This document shows positions 13,349 through 25,277 of a stretch of 64,000 nt of DNA, one piece after another. The notes beneath the pieces were generated by a model, which was not told where the DNA came from, did no database searches, and was given only the letters and a program-made list of their open reading frames with translations. The position numbers and the translations under genes were made by a program. This stretch comes from Pestalotiopsis fici W106-1 (lineage: Eukaryota > Ascomycota > Sordariomycetes > Amphisphaeriales > Sporocadaceae): NCBI RefSeq assembly GCF_000516985.1, contig NW_006917094.1:2480001-2544000 (forward strand), given 5' to 3'. Each line of letters begins with the position of its first letter. The stretch's first letter is position 1.

Positions 13349-14706
13349 ATGTGGTGGTTCTTTCGCATCTTTACCAGCTCGGTTTTCTTGCTTACCGTCG
13401 TCCTCTCGATTCCCATTTCCTTTGATGTAGGAGGTCGCGACAGCGGGCTGGCTTACAGCCTGTCCCTCTTCTCCTTCTACCTCATCTATAGCGCCTTCAA
13501 GCTTGCAACTCCCGAAGAATCGCGCTTTCGATGGAGTATCACCAAGCTCATACAGTCTGCTCAATGGGTTGTCATTCCTGCTCTGCTGATCTGGTCTCTC
13601 CACCGCTTCGCCGTTGACGCGAATAGCTCAGACTGGGTTTCGAGAACTGTTGGCGGTCTGGGCAGGAAGCACAATAGCTGGTCTGATTACTTCTTCGGCG
13701 ACGGGGGCTTAGTTGAGAACGTCGCGCTCGGGGGCTGGGACAAGACCCTCAGCTACTCGAGCCCCGTGTTCCAGCTTCTTGAGGGCTTTTGTACTCTGCT
13801 GGTTATTCAGGCTGCCGGTCAAATCACGAGATGGCTCGTCAACAGGGGACGTAGCGATACGTGGGTGGTAAGTACTGCTGAAATAGCGGATAGTGTACAG
13901 TGCGCTAACTCTCGTCCCAGCTAATCCTGCTCATCTTCTCTGCCTCCGTCATTGCAAGTGCCGTCTACTTCTTATGGCGCGTCGCCCTCTTCCCAAGCAT
14001 CAGTCACCTTGACGCGACACTGATCGGCGTGACCATGACATCGGCCGTGTTTCTGTGCGCAATCGGTATTGGTTCAGGTCGCGGCAATCCCGTCGAGTCC
14101 TCACTACTCTTTGCATACGTCGTTTTATGCATATATCAAATCTTCACCGATTATGTCCAGTCGCCAGAGGCTGTAGAGGCTGCTGAAAGGGAAGCTGCAA
14201 ACCAACCAGATTTCCCGCCTCTGCCTCCAATCATCATGGCCAGCTATTCTACCCTCTTGCATCTATTGGGATCGCTGCCTTCCGCCGTGTACTCTTCGCT
14301 GAGCTTCCTCCATGCGGCATTTCAGACCATTGCGCCTTCGGTCATGATCTCGCTCACGTACCGAACCATTGTCTTTTATTGCGCTACTCGCATCATTCCG
14401 GCAGTGCGGGAATCTGGCGCGAGAGCACTTCTTGATGAAGCTTCTTGGGACGACTCTGATAATGCGAATCGAATCCTGGGCTTTCTCTCTTGGTTCTCGC
14501 CTTCCATCTTGATTGCAGTCTATACAAGTCTTTTGTTGCAACACTTTTCGACAAACGGCACCGAAGGCTGGACGCTACGAGATGGTGATGCGGGAGGCAA
14601 TACATGGCGATGGATCAACGTGGTAATGACCATGGGCCTATATGGCGTCGAATTATACCTGGGCAACGATGATGATGTTTCCATGACACACTGGAAAACA
14701 GACTGA
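13349..14706 (+). CDS. ICE2: ICE2 family ER membrane protein
   Basis: Two exons, 13349-13867 and 13921-14706, give 434 residues. The 53-bp intron has a GTAAGT donor, a GCTAAC branch and a CCCAG acceptor, phase 0. The protein starts with MWWFFRIF and a hydrophobic segment and contains about eight to ten hydrophobic stretches along its length (for example FLLTVVLSIPI, YSLSLFSFYLIYSAF, LILLIFSASVIASAVYFLW, VMISLTYRTIVFYC, ILIAVYTSLLLQHF), with a loop motif PPLPPIIMASYSTLL, all typical of the fungal ICE2 family. In yeast Ice2 shapes cortical ER and controls phospholipid synthesis by restraining the lipin phosphatase complex; the same role is inferred here. It stands alone, not clustered with other lipid genes. 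Confidence 0.9.
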
Positions 14707-16264
14707 AGAAAGAATACGGCTACTGAGAAGAAAGAGAGAAGCGCAGATGGGAGAGAAGAGAAACAGCAATGCACACCGAACATGCTCAAGTCGAATGAAC
14801 AACAATCAAGGATACCCATAAGGAGAAGTGGTCGAGCAGCACGGATCATATCGTTTCGAAGAAGAGAAGCATATCTTTTTCGCCTCTCTGCGGCCGTTGT
14901 CAACAGAATATGTGACAGCATGGTTGAGAAAGGGGAGAATCGAGTTACAGCAAATGGCGTTAAGGAGTGGTGGCAGAAAAAAATCCATCGAGTACAAATT
15001 TGATTTCGTTTATCTATTCACTTTTTATTGTTTCCACACCCCTTGAACGAATTTCGCGAGGAGGCAACACTGCTGGAAGATGCTCCGAAATATCGATGGG
15101 ATTTTGTGAATTCCATTGCCTGCTGGATACCCGGGAGCATGTCCTGCCAGACTTGCAGATCAACCCTGCGGAACCGTCCCCAAACTCTGGTCATCGGTGT
15201 CGCCGTGGCCCTGAATTTCTGTCAACTCACGATTCCTTGCAAAGTCTACGGATTGTGGTCTGGCATATGCGAATTTTCTGTCCCCGATCAGGAAATGACG
15301 AGTTTGTTTGATGCCAACAAGCATAAGAGATGCCTTTGAGTGGAGGATGCATCTGAACGGTGCCTGGGTCATTATGTGGACTCTGTTCAGCGCGTGGATT
15401 GATGCCACTGTGAGCAGCTGACATGGTTGAGGGGAGAGCTTCGCGATATACAAGAATGCGGACATGATGCAGTCAACTGACCTGGCCTGTGGCTTCTCCA
15501 TTACCGTCAAGAGCGCCAATACTGGCAATGAAACAGGAGACGGAAGAATGAATTTGAAGCATAACTAGAGCCTGACTGGAGCATGCAAAGTTCTTTATCT
15601 AGTATAGCTACCTATTCAAGGTTATCAAGATCCATTTCACCATTTTGCGAGTTCTTTAAAGTATCCTGGATTCGAATGATGCCATTCAAATAGGTTCGTC
15701 TCATTCGCTTACAGAATCATCTCTTGACCATCCATCTCTCAATCGTCGTATCCAAAACGGAAAGTAGATGACCGATCATGATTCGAGCCAGCCGGGCATT
15801 TCTCGCTTAAATCAAGAGAACAAGGGCGTGTCTTGGCGTCCGTAATGTACTCTGTAGTGGCTTTATAGTAGGAGCTGGCTTACTAATAAGGTAGACAGAC
15901 GCTATACTCTTAGTTTTGAAGCCGGCGAGGTCCTCATAAGCTGATTCAACGTCAACACCTGCCAAACTTTAGCTTCACTATCCTTGTATCTTCATTCGAA
16001 AACAGATTTTGTCTTACTGCAGGCCAGAATTGCCGACATTCTGTAGTTTTCTTGAGAGCCTGTAACATCTTCCATCCTCCAAAGTTTACCATCTCACAAG
16101 GATAAGACAAGCGACGAGTGGCTGTCCGTTCATTCAGGGGCCAGCCATCTACTACCGTCTTACGCGCACAACAGCCCCAATCTGCGTGACACATTGCAGG
16201 GGCATATAAGCTGCATGTTTCGAGGAAAACGACACGTCTCTGGGAATTCGTAAGATTTAGCAAA
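14707..16264. other. intergenic, nothing recognised
   Basis: 3' flank of ICE2 and promoter of the zinc-cluster regulator. Several open frames of 60-130 codons on both strands have no ATG or no recognisable features. Confidence 0.55.
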
Positions 16265-17874
16265 ATGCTTGGGACTTTAGCACCAACAGGCCCTCGTCTG
16301 AGGAAATCGCGGACTGGGTGCACAAGCTGTCGAGCCAGGAGTAAGCTCCCCCCAGAATGAAAGACTTTTGGCTCTAGAATTCTGTAGAGTGATCTACTCG
16401 TACAAAGACATAAAGCAAGAAGTTAACAATCTCCAATCCATCAGAGGTCAAATGTGATGAGAATAGGCCGATTTGCGGGAATTGTTCAAGGCGATTCATC
16501 AATGCCACGCAACCATGCGAATACGCAGAAGCGCCGCCACCCCCGAGACGATCCGGCACTCAAACACAACGACCAGCTCGTGCTCTGAACCAAATGTTGC
16601 TTCCGAGGAATCCCACTGGTAGCATACAGCTCAGCCCATCAGTTATGATCCAGCCAGACTCTCTATCGTCGCGAGCAGAAAGCCCATGGAGAACGCTCGA
16701 GCTGCGTCTCATGCATTACTATGCCTCGGTGACCAGTAAGACTCTCCCCGATTGCAACGGGAAGGCAGCTCAGGTAATGGTAAGTAGTCGTTGCTGATTC
16801 CTTTCCTCCTATCGACAGGCCTTTGCGGGTTTGATTTAGACATGGCCCCTGTCTATCCCTTCAAGCATCTGCAATTTCAGGAGATTGATGTTTGACTCCC
16901 ATCTGACCAGAAGAGAGCGATCGCTGACCATCCATTGCGGGGGATAGTGGCAATGTATCATTCCCCAGCTGGCCTTTACCTCGGAGATGGTCATGAACCC
17001 ACTGCTGGCGCTGACGGCACTACACTTGCACGGGCGGACGGGCGATCCCACGCTCCCCCTCGCCGTGTCGCGGTACCTGGGCCGCTCGCTGGCAGACCAC
17101 CGCGCGGCGCTGCAGCGCCATAGTGACAATGACAATGACAATGACAATGACCACGACAACAAAAAGGACGTCCTGGCCGAGCCCGTGTGGTTGTCGGCCG
17201 TGCTGCTCTCCGTCTTGTACTGGCTGCTCGCGCACCAGCGCCGGCCCGGCGAGCCCTACGAGCTGCCGCTGCCGGCGTGGGCCATGCTGCACGGGGTCAC
17301 GACACTCTACGTGCGCCGCCGCGCCGTCCTGGGGGCCATGGGGTACGAGTGGTATGGTCACCGGTACGCGCCGCTGCGGATCGAGGATGACGACGACGAC
17401 GGCGACGATGGCCAGGTCTTGTCGGAAAAGTCGCGCTGTCGGCTCGACATGTTGCAAAATGACCTCGAGATCCTGTTTGCGCGGTTTGGAATTAGTGACG
17501 ATGCAGACGAGCAGGACGAGGAGCAGGTGGCCTACCAGGCGGCGCGCAGACATATTGTTTCCTACTACCGGGCCTATTTCGCGGGAATGGACGAGCGCAA
17601 CTTGCGGCTCGTCATTTGCACCATGCCAGTCAATGTCCCTCCTGCATTTCGCCGGCTTCTCGACCGCCATGATCCTCTGGCCATGGCCCTTGTTGCGCGT
17701 TTGTTGGTGCTCCTTGTGCCGGTCGAGTCGGTCTGGTGGATGGATGGCGAAGGTGATTATGAAGTCTTGCATCGGGATATCAATGGCATTCGCCAGCTCA
17801 TGCCGGACGAACTGCGGTGGTGCATGGACTGGCCTTGTCGAGTGCTCTCGGGCGAGATTTTGCTGGACCGTTGA
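16265..17874 (+). CDS. Zn2Cys6 transcription factor with fungal regulator C-terminal domain
   Basis: Three exons, 16265-16340, 16445-16779 and 16948-17874, give 445 residues. Intron 1 (104 bp, GTAAGC..CATCAG, branch GTTAAC) cuts the zinc cluster; intron 2 (168 bp) has GTAAGT and branch GCTGAC. Joining exon 1 to exon 2 makes a full binuclear cluster: C19-x2-C22-x6-C29-x6-C36-x2-C39-x10-C50, with the typical ARKVKCDE core. After a short linker comes a region resembling the fungal C6 regulators of the sterol-uptake (UPC2-like) type: an LRLMHYYASVTSKTL segment, then MVMNPLLALTALHL. Residues around 175-190 are a run of Asp-Asn repeats encoded by GACAAT copies, and a second acidic run (DDDDDGDDG) follows. 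It is expected to act in the nucleus; target genes are unknown. Confidence 0.88.
17125..17148 (+). repeat. GACAAT hexanucleotide repeat in coding sequence
   Basis: Four perfect tandem GACAAT copies, followed by degenerate copies, encode an Asp-Asn run in the zinc-cluster regulator. It is a likely length-variable site between strains and keeps the frame because the unit is six bases. Confidence 0.9.
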
Positions 17875-18360
17875 ATGTCCAGAGAGCGATAGTAGCAAGT
17901 CCTTTACCGGACGCAGGCATGTTGGACTCGGAAAAGTAAAAGCATCGTTTGCACATTATTACATTACGTTGGCTATTTTGCCAGTGCTATCTATCATTAC
18001 AGTCGTTTGTACCATTATCATCCATCGTCTTGCTTTACACTTGTCTCTATCCCTCTTTCATCTAGAGTCTATGACTGTGTACTTTTGAGGAGAATCCCGT
18101 CTCTCTCTGTCTCTTTCCATCGACCAACTTGGGATGGCGAAGCACTCCTTGACCACGAAAAAAGAAAGCAAGAATTACAAAGCATCAGCAAAAATAAAAA
18201 CCACAAACACAGACCAATCTGTGTACTGAGGATCTGATCATCTCCCCCACCGTGTCGTTGAGAAGCATTCGTATCGTCTCTGCAGGACATAGCCGACCGA
18301 TCAAGCCAGAGCTCCTGTCTGATGTCTGTAATGCTTGTAGGTTCTCTCTGAGAAGTGACT
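17875..18360. other. convergent intergenic region
   Basis: The 3' ends of the zinc-cluster gene (+) and the HAD gene (-) face each other here. Nothing else is seen. Confidence 0.6.
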
Positions 18361-19650
18361 TTAATTGCTGTCAGTCCCGTCCTCTTCACCCTTAGTGAAG
18401 CCCAGACAGGCCAGCTGGAAGTCGAGATCGTCGAGAGCATCCGGGTTCTCCTCAGCCAGAACCTTCATGACAGCGCTCTTTACGTCGCGTGCATAAAAGG
18501 TCGGCTCGTAGGTGGGTTTGGTGCCGGCCTCGTGGACGCCCGTCTCGACGAGGACGCTGCGCCACTCGGCTCCCATGTGGGAGTCAAACTCATTGGCGCC
18601 GCGGATGTCGCTCTCGGGATTGTCGCCAATCATGTAGACTTTGGTGATCTTGCGCTCACGTCCGAGCTCGGCGTTGAGGGTGTCGTTGTAGGTGGTGAGG
18701 ACCTTTTCACCATAGGTGTAGGTGGCCTTGGTCGGCTTGCCAATGACCGTGTACTTGAGCTCGGCACGGCCTTGGGTAGCGCTGGCCCAGATGCCCTTGA
18801 GGGCAGCGCGAAAGGCGCCCTGGGCGAAACGGGGATGCTCGTGCTGTGTCTTCCACTCAAAGTCGGGGTTGCAAAAGAAGAGGTGAGGCTGGTTCTCGTT
18901 CAGGAAGCCATAGTTGGGCAGGTGATCCAGGTTGTTGAAGGCTGACTTCTTGCCAGGATTGCCGTGGCTGCCCAGGAGGAGGTCGGTAACGATCTGTAGA
19001 TCGAGGCACCAATCACGAGGAGACGACCAGACGAGAATGGCGGCAACCTTGGGAGTGGTGCCAGTACGTCTGCCGTGGGAAGAGTGGTGCTCCTGTGTCA
19101 TCTCAGGGAATGGATGAATGTGTGGCCACTCAGCGACCAGGTCGGATGAGGTGATGACCTTTGAGAATCCATAGGCGTGGGCAAGGTCGCGAATCTGGTC
19201 GCCATGACCTCCAAGAACGAGAATCGTCTCGTCTTTGTACTTGGGAACAAGGTCGTAGAATGGGGTGTGCGACTGAACAAAATTGGCCGCAGTAAGCTCG
19301 ACGTTCAAACGCTGGCCCAACTGCTCGACATGCTTCTCCTCAGTCTTTCCGCCTCCATTGGTAAGGAAAATGAAAGGGATGTTCTTCTTTTGCAAGAGCT
19401 GAATGGTCTCGCGTGCACCAGGAATAGGTTCCTTGCCGCGAAGCAGGACACCATCAATATCAAAGGCAAACGCGACCGTCTCGGCGCCAGCAGGGGCCTC
19501 GTTATCGTGCTCATCAAAGAACTTGTCGTCTTCGCCGGCCAGAGTCTTGCTGGTCAGGTTGCGAAAGACAGAAGGACGTTGGCCAGGCACGCCAAGCAAG
19601 GCATGGTCGGCCATGGTGCCAGGTGTAGTGACGATGTTGAAGTAGGACAT
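18361..19650 (-). CDS. CECR5-type HAD-superfamily phosphatase
   Basis: Single exon of 429 residues, starting at ATG 19650. HAD motif I is FDIDGV (nucleophile Asp64, acid/base Asp66), motif II is in FLTNGGG, a lysine motif is in IGKPTKATY, and motif IV is GDNPESDIRGAN near the C-terminus. The order and the C2-type cap between motifs II and III fit the class IIA family of human CECR5 and yeast YKR070W, whose members are mitochondrial and of unclear substrate. The frame stays open upstream to about 19866 with no ATG, encoding a Pro/Ser/Arg-rich stretch; a longer mitochondrial leader would require a spliced upstream exon, which I could not support. Flanked by a convergent transcription-factor gene. 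Confidence 0.87.
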   Translation of the reverse strand: MSYFNIVTTPGTMADHALLGVPGQRPSVFRNLTSKTLAGEDDKFFDEHDNEAPAGAETVAFAFDIDGVLLRGKEPIPGARETIQLLQKKNIPFIFLTNGGGKTEEKHVEQLGQRLNVELTAANFVQSHTPFYDLVPKYKDETILVLGGHGDQIRDLAHAYGFSKVITSSDLVAEWPHIHPFPEMTQEHHSSHGRRTGTTPKVAAILVWSSPRDWCLDLQIVTDLLLGSHGNPGKKSAFNNLDHLPNYGFLNENQPHLFFCNPDFEWKTQHEHPRFAQGAFRAALKGIWASATQGRAELKYTVIGKPTKATYTYGEKVLTTYNDTLNAELGRERKITKVYMIGDNPESDIRGANEFDSHMGAEWRSVLVETGVHEAGTKPTYEPTFYARDVKSAVMKVLAEENPDALDDLDFQLACLGFTKGEEDGTDSN

Positions 19651-22073
19651 TGTTGCGACAAGCTGTGTGACGCGACGGATCAAGAATGTAGGATGGATGA
19701 TGGGAGATAACCCAGGTAGTTGTCCACTCGCGTTGCCTTGTCGATGGAAGAATGAGGATGGAGGAATGGGGGTAGTCGTAGGTGTGGATGGTCTAGATGG
19801 GAGCAGTCTAGATAGGAGGGGTAGTAGGTTGGAAAGGACTTGATGGGTAGACTTTAACGTATTCAAATTTTGTGTAGGATGAAAGTAACCAGATTGTAAA
19901 CGTGGAGATGAATTGGAAGTTGTAAAATGGATGCTCTTCGCTGGGAAGTTCTGGTGTTGTAAAGAGCAACACAGGCTGTTCCCGCTGTTGGAAGGAGAAT
20001 GTAGAATCTGTCACCACCAGGCTGAAGGAAAAGGAGTTTGTAGTCTTGCGTTTGCTTTGAGGGTGAGAAAAAAAGAGGGCGTTTGTTGAGGAGTAGGGAA
20101 GGGCTGGCTTTCTCGCTAGCGACAAAGTCGTAACTGGCAGTCCCCCAATTTACAAGACGCGTCTACCGGATCGCGCCAGAAAAATCAGAATCGAGGGAAA
20201 CACTGCAGAGGCGAGGAGGTTGCAAACGGCGTTGTCAAGGTTGGAGGACGAGATGATGGTCTTTACACAAGAAGCTTTGTGCAAATACGTGCAGCTCTCC
20301 CTGTGCAGTGATATTTATATTGAACATGGGCTCTTTCCTGAAGCCAACAGGCATGAAAAAGACTGAGAATGTTGCAATACCGTCCATTTTTACAATAATT
20401 AGTCACACTGGACAAGTTAATTGTGCAGGCACTGCCATATTCTACAGGCTGGGGAGATAAAGAAAGGAGAACAGTCATCAAGGGAACTCTCAACTTGAGT
20501 GCCCTGAGACACATCCAACATGAACAAAGCCTTTGTTATTCAAGGGAGACGGACTTTTCCAGGTAGCACAAGAGACGTAATCATGGACATCACATTTATG
20601 CTTCTACTGATGTCAACAGTCTTCTGCCCTTCCTTGAAACAATTTCAGTGATTCTAGAGATGGGAAATGGAAGAAGTAATTGTAACTGTGGAGAGAAGCC
20701 GGACAGAAGTTTGACATGGCAGCCACAACTCGAATGTCCATTACATTATTATCATGTCGCATGTTTATTTCATGACCAGTATGTGATTCATGTTGGACTG
20801 TAGGTATTCAACTCGGGCACGTCTTGCCGTCAAGGATAAGCACCTCGTGTGCACGCCATCTTTGCTCTGCAAATGGACACTGGACAACACAGAAGCAGAA
20901 CTATAATCTTTTTGTCCGACACGGCAAATTTGTAGACAACTTTGACCACTATTCACTTCATTCTGGATCGTGAAACAGGCGGGAGTAAAGTTCAAAAGCA
21001 TATGTTGAATCATGTCAAGCGTGGAACCGATCTGCGGCACATTCTGGGAAAGAGGACCCAAACGACAGGCACGTCCAGACGCGCCTATAGACTTGCTTGA
21101 AGTCGCGTCCCCATTTGGCGTTAATTTAACTCAACCAGATTAACTGTCAACCAATCATGTGAGTCATTGCGAGACAAGCCACTCAAACAAAGACTCCAAC
21201 ATTGCCATTCTTTGTGACCAAGGACTAAAGTCACCAAAAAAAAAATAAAAAATACCACATTATTCACCGCTTTGATCAAGAATCATATTCATTAAGGTTT
21301 GCACCTGGATTTTATTCATCTGCCTGTTCTAGTCTTGCTAGCTTTATCAGGGGGAGACTGCTACTACTGCTGATGAACATCTGCCACAGAGGCTACGCAA
21401 GAGAAATCACTTTGGATCCGCTGACAGCAACCCCAGACTTTTGGGTTAAAAGTCTGGCCAAACAATCAAATGTTTGCTGGTGCTCATTGCGTTTTTGGCA
21501 CCTCTGCGCACAATGATATCGCCGAGCGAAATCAAACGAAAAAAAACATTACCATCCGAGACCCTTGCCACTTTGGCCTCCCTGCGGCGGCGATGGGGGG
21601 AAAAAAAGGGTGGGAGAAAAGGAAACGAATCAGAAAATGCAGCCCTAGAAACTCCTCGCGAAAACCATGACCAGCCAGTCCTCCGGGGACGATGCCGTGT
21701 CGAAAAGGGGGGTATTGCCGGATTTCTTTTCTTTTTTCCTCTTCCACCAAACACCGAAATACCATCGCGCACTGAAGATGCTGAACGCCACTGTCGATGC
21801 ATTCCGCCCTCGATGACTGCCTCAATCTTCTGGGACTTCAGCTGAGGAAGTTGCTCAATCTTCACCGAGATGAACACAGAAATTACGGCGCTTGTACATG
21901 GAATACAGAGGCGTCCGCAAACAGCATCGCGTCTATACAAAGGAAATGTTACAAAAGAGAGGGGCAAATGAAGTGGAGAGCAAGGAGGGAGATGCCATTG
22001 AAGGAGGGGGATCTTGTGCAGCATTGATCAAGCCATTCTTTGATCTCAGTGCATCCTCTTCGATACTTGTGCT
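19651..22073. other. intergenic, nothing recognised
   Basis: About 2.4 kb holding the promoter/leader of the HAD gene and the 3' flank of the regulator at 22-25 kb. An open frame at 21446-22024 (-) lies downstream of the regulator stop, is very basic/aromatic in composition and has no domain. A poly-A-rich tract lies at about 21236-21251. Confidence 0.55.
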
Positions 22074-25000
22074 CTAACACATATCACCCGAGTTGTTGCC
22101 CATTCGGGGATAAGGGAGCTGAGGTGTTGATTGATGCACGGCCGAGGCACTCTGGTGGCGACCGTGACGCGGCATGGCGTACGGAGACTGCTGCGGCTCA
22201 GGGGCGGGGCCCCAGGCTTGCTGCGGGACCCATGAGCGCTGCTGATATGGGACGTTGTCATAGTATCCTGGGGGTCCACCGCCGTTGTTGTAGCCGGGTG
22301 CTGAATAGGCGTCGTAGGGGCTGCTGGTGGCCGGCTGGTATGCAGTCTCGGACGGGTAAGGCTGGTATGAGGAACGATATGTGAATTGCGCGTGGTGAGG
22401 GAACAATCCAGCCTCCGACGACGCACGCTGGTGCATGAAGTGTCGACTCTCATAGTAGCCTCGATTGGCCTCGAGCTGTTGAGCGTTGGTCGTTTGACCA
22501 AGTCTATGAGCAGTGGCAACGGGGGGTAGAGGGCCACCAAATGCGTATGGGGTGCTACGAGGGACGCCACTGTCATAGTATGACTCTTGAACTGGAGTCT
22601 CGCGCATGTTATTATCGTAGGTGTACGAAGCCGGTCGGTGAGGCAGCATCGCATGCTGGCCATGGCCCATGGTCGGAGGGACCATGCTCTCGGGAACCCG
22701 AGACAAGCTGGGACGGTGGCCGTGGTTGGCGCCGGGCTGGCTAGTGCGTCGCATCATCGGGGAGATATCCTGGGCGTATCCCTGGCCATAGCCAACTGAG
22801 CGGGAACGCTTGTGGCTGCTTGTGCTTGTCTTGCGCTTCATGGGAGCCTTGGCCTTGCCGTCCTCTGAAGACTCGATGTTGGGCAGAATCTCTATGTCGG
22901 GAATCTGCGACAGCTTTCCAGCCACGATCTCAGCGCGAAGGGCTTTGACAACTTCAAGAATCTGTTCAGTGCTGTAGCCACTGCCACATTTCTTGAGAAG
23001 CCAGCCAGGCACAGCCGTGCCAGAGGTGGGGGTCTGGTCGATGACTTCTGTATCATCATCTTCATCGTCCTCGCTATTGTCACCCGATCGGCGTCTCTTC
23101 TGGCCAATGGCGCCGCGCTCATCAAGACGCTTTTGCTCTCTCTTGCGGACTGAGAGCGACCAGTTACGGACAACTCCGGACTTGTCAGCCTTGCGGTTAC
23201 CATCGCTCCACACCTGGATTCGCCGAATCTGCTTCAAGACGAGAAGTGCCTGAAGCTTATTGTATTCTTGGTTGTTTCGATAGCGGGTGCGCTGATAGTG
23301 CTTGCGACAAAAGTGCACCCAGACATGGGGAGGAATGTTTCGTGTGCAAGTCTTGTTGCGGCCAAAGATGTGTGAGATTGCCTTGCGAGGCGACGAGCCA
23401 GTGGAACATTTGGCTGCATACATGCATTTCACTGGCTCGTCAGGCGACGGCAGGTAGATGGGAGAATCCTCCTCGGAATCGATCTCATCCATGATGCAAC
23501 CGGTGCGATCTTCGCCTTGTTGACGTGGTGTCCTGAGCTGATGTGGCGGGGTCGTAGGTCGATGAAGAGTCGCAGCTGTGTTGGCGGCGGCAAAGTCAGG
23601 TGCGGAAACCGCTCTCTTGTGAGATTTAGGTATGCCTGGAAGAGCCAAGAAGTTGTTGAAAGACTTTGGATCCGGACTAGCAAATGGTCAGAATTTTGCA
23701 GCCAGTAGGATGATTCACTTTCAGATTTTTCTAGGCTTGTTTGTGTGGGTGTGAAAAAATGAAAACAGAGCTGGGGAGGTTGACTGGCCGATAAATGGCA
23801 GTTACGACGATCTGAATGTGAAGGAAATAATCAAAGCTTGGACCGCCTGTCTTTTCTGCTGCTGCCAGGACGACGACGTGTGAAAGTCGGAGGCAGTGAG
23901 CAAAAACGTCTGAAGGAGCAGAAACTAACTGCTCCCACTCTCTTGACTTCGAGTGAAGCTATGCCAACGTCTGATATGGCAAAAAATGAACTTGCAAGGC
24001 TTCAGAAGGCAGATCCCCCAGCTCGCACCAGATGACACGTCTTGATCAGGCTTGGGGGCCTTGATGATCGTCGTCAAGCAGTGAGGTCTGAAAAATTGCA
24101 AATGAGTGAGAGAAGAAAGCAAGGAAATGGATACCTGTGTGGGTGTCTGAAGCTTGTGCTGCTGATATCCCGAATTTGGGTTGTCACCAGGTGTTGTTAT
24201 TGGGTTGTGAATAGTCTGTTGATTAGGATTCGTCCGAATCGGGAATTTATAGATGTGGGGGAGGGCAGAAAACAGGAAAAAGATAGCAAGGAATTGTCGT
24301 CGTACTTGCTCAGTTTTGAACAGTGGGAAATGTAAATGAGCAGGAACGTCGGATTGTGCCCTTTTGTTGAGCTCAAATGCTGTCGAACCACCACTTGGGA
24401 ACAATCAGGAAAGCACGCCGAGCTTCAACAATGCCACACGAGGGTGAATTGCCCAATCCAATGCGGCACTGGCGCTAGCACTGGCATAAAAGACGGTTGG
24501 TGGGTCGGGATAATGGGTGTGAAGCACAGTCGGTCGAATCTCCGACAATATGATTCTCTCAAGCGCATTCATTGGCGAGTACGAGTGAATAACTTACTTG
24601 GTCAAGTCTTGTGGGCTCATCCGGTCCGAGCTCTGAAGGTCCCTCCTTATCAACATGGCGTCAGATGGTGAGCCAGGTCTTTCATATTCGCTCAAGTCAG
24701 GCTCTTCTGCAATTGTGGTTGGCGAGATGCCTCCCTCCATCCTCGGTAGCTTTCCAGGAAGCCACTCGGGCATGGATGAAAGACTGACTGCTGAATCCAG
24801 ATTATCACAAGACCTCGACTCCAGTGCTGTCAGAGCTGTCAAGGCTGCCGGATCCGTTATCAGTGCTCCAGTTGTTTGGTTGAACCCGCCAACAGTCGAC
24901 ACTGAGGAGAAGCGAGAGTGAGGATTGCTATGTAATGGCGAATTGTAAGAAGATATGGTGCTCTGGCTGTCGGAGCACTTGTGTCTTGGCGACTTGGGTG

Positions 25001-25277
25001 GACTTGCCGAGTCAATTGGCGACGAACCAAAGAATGAAGGGCGTACACTTGGTTGAGTCACTGTCTTGGTGTCCAAGGTTAGAGGCATGGAATAGCCGTC
25101 GGCGTTCCATGGCGTTCTCGTGCTTTTGGTGGTTCTCGATTCGCTGGTCCTCCTAGATGATGTCCTCCAACCGGGTGATGATGGCCAAGCTGACGTTCTG
25201 TGCGATACTGATGTCGATTCGGACTGCTCGCCGGCATCCCTCCTTGCCCCCGAGTTCAACATCGTTGTCAGATCCAT
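22074..25277 (-). CDS. fungal regulatory-type protein with conserved Cys/His domain
   Basis: Two exons read as one gene: 25277-24598 and 23676-22074, 760 residues. The exon 1 frame ends in a strong GTAAGT donor in phase 2; exon 2 begins after CTGAC..TTTGCTAG, also in phase 2, and its frame has no ATG until residue 289. The intron is therefore about 921 bp, very long for this genome. Exon 1 starts MDLTTMLNSG and is Ser/Thr/Pro-rich. Exon 2 has HKRAVSAPDF, then a conserved block (about residues 308-400) with C311, C317, H329, C337, H344, H348, C350 and H353 (HFCRKHYQRTRYRN), basic KR runs, an acidic DDEDDD run, and a long Tyr/Pro/Gln-rich tail. I know this arrangement from unnamed fungal proteins; nucleic-acid binding in the nucleus is inference. 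If the long splice is wrong, a shorter protein would begin at 23492. Confidence 0.78.

Noticed and set aside
15028..15339. 103-codon plus-strand frame downstream of ICE2
   Set aside because: Non-ATG start and no domain; overlaps an equally long frame on the other strand.
16594..16797. Start of the regulator at ATG 16594
   Set aside because: Upstream exons rebuild a full Zn2Cys6 motif in the same frame, so this Met is internal.
17020..17898. 292-codon open frame antisense to the zinc-cluster gene
   Set aside because: Mirror of the GC-rich coding exon; no independent features.
19651..19866. N-terminal extension of the HAD protein
   Set aside because: The frame is open but has no ATG; ATG 19650 is the first proper start.
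21446..22024. 192-codon minus-strand frame just downstream of the regulator stop
   Set aside because: Probably 3' UTR/intergenic; no domain and very skewed composition.
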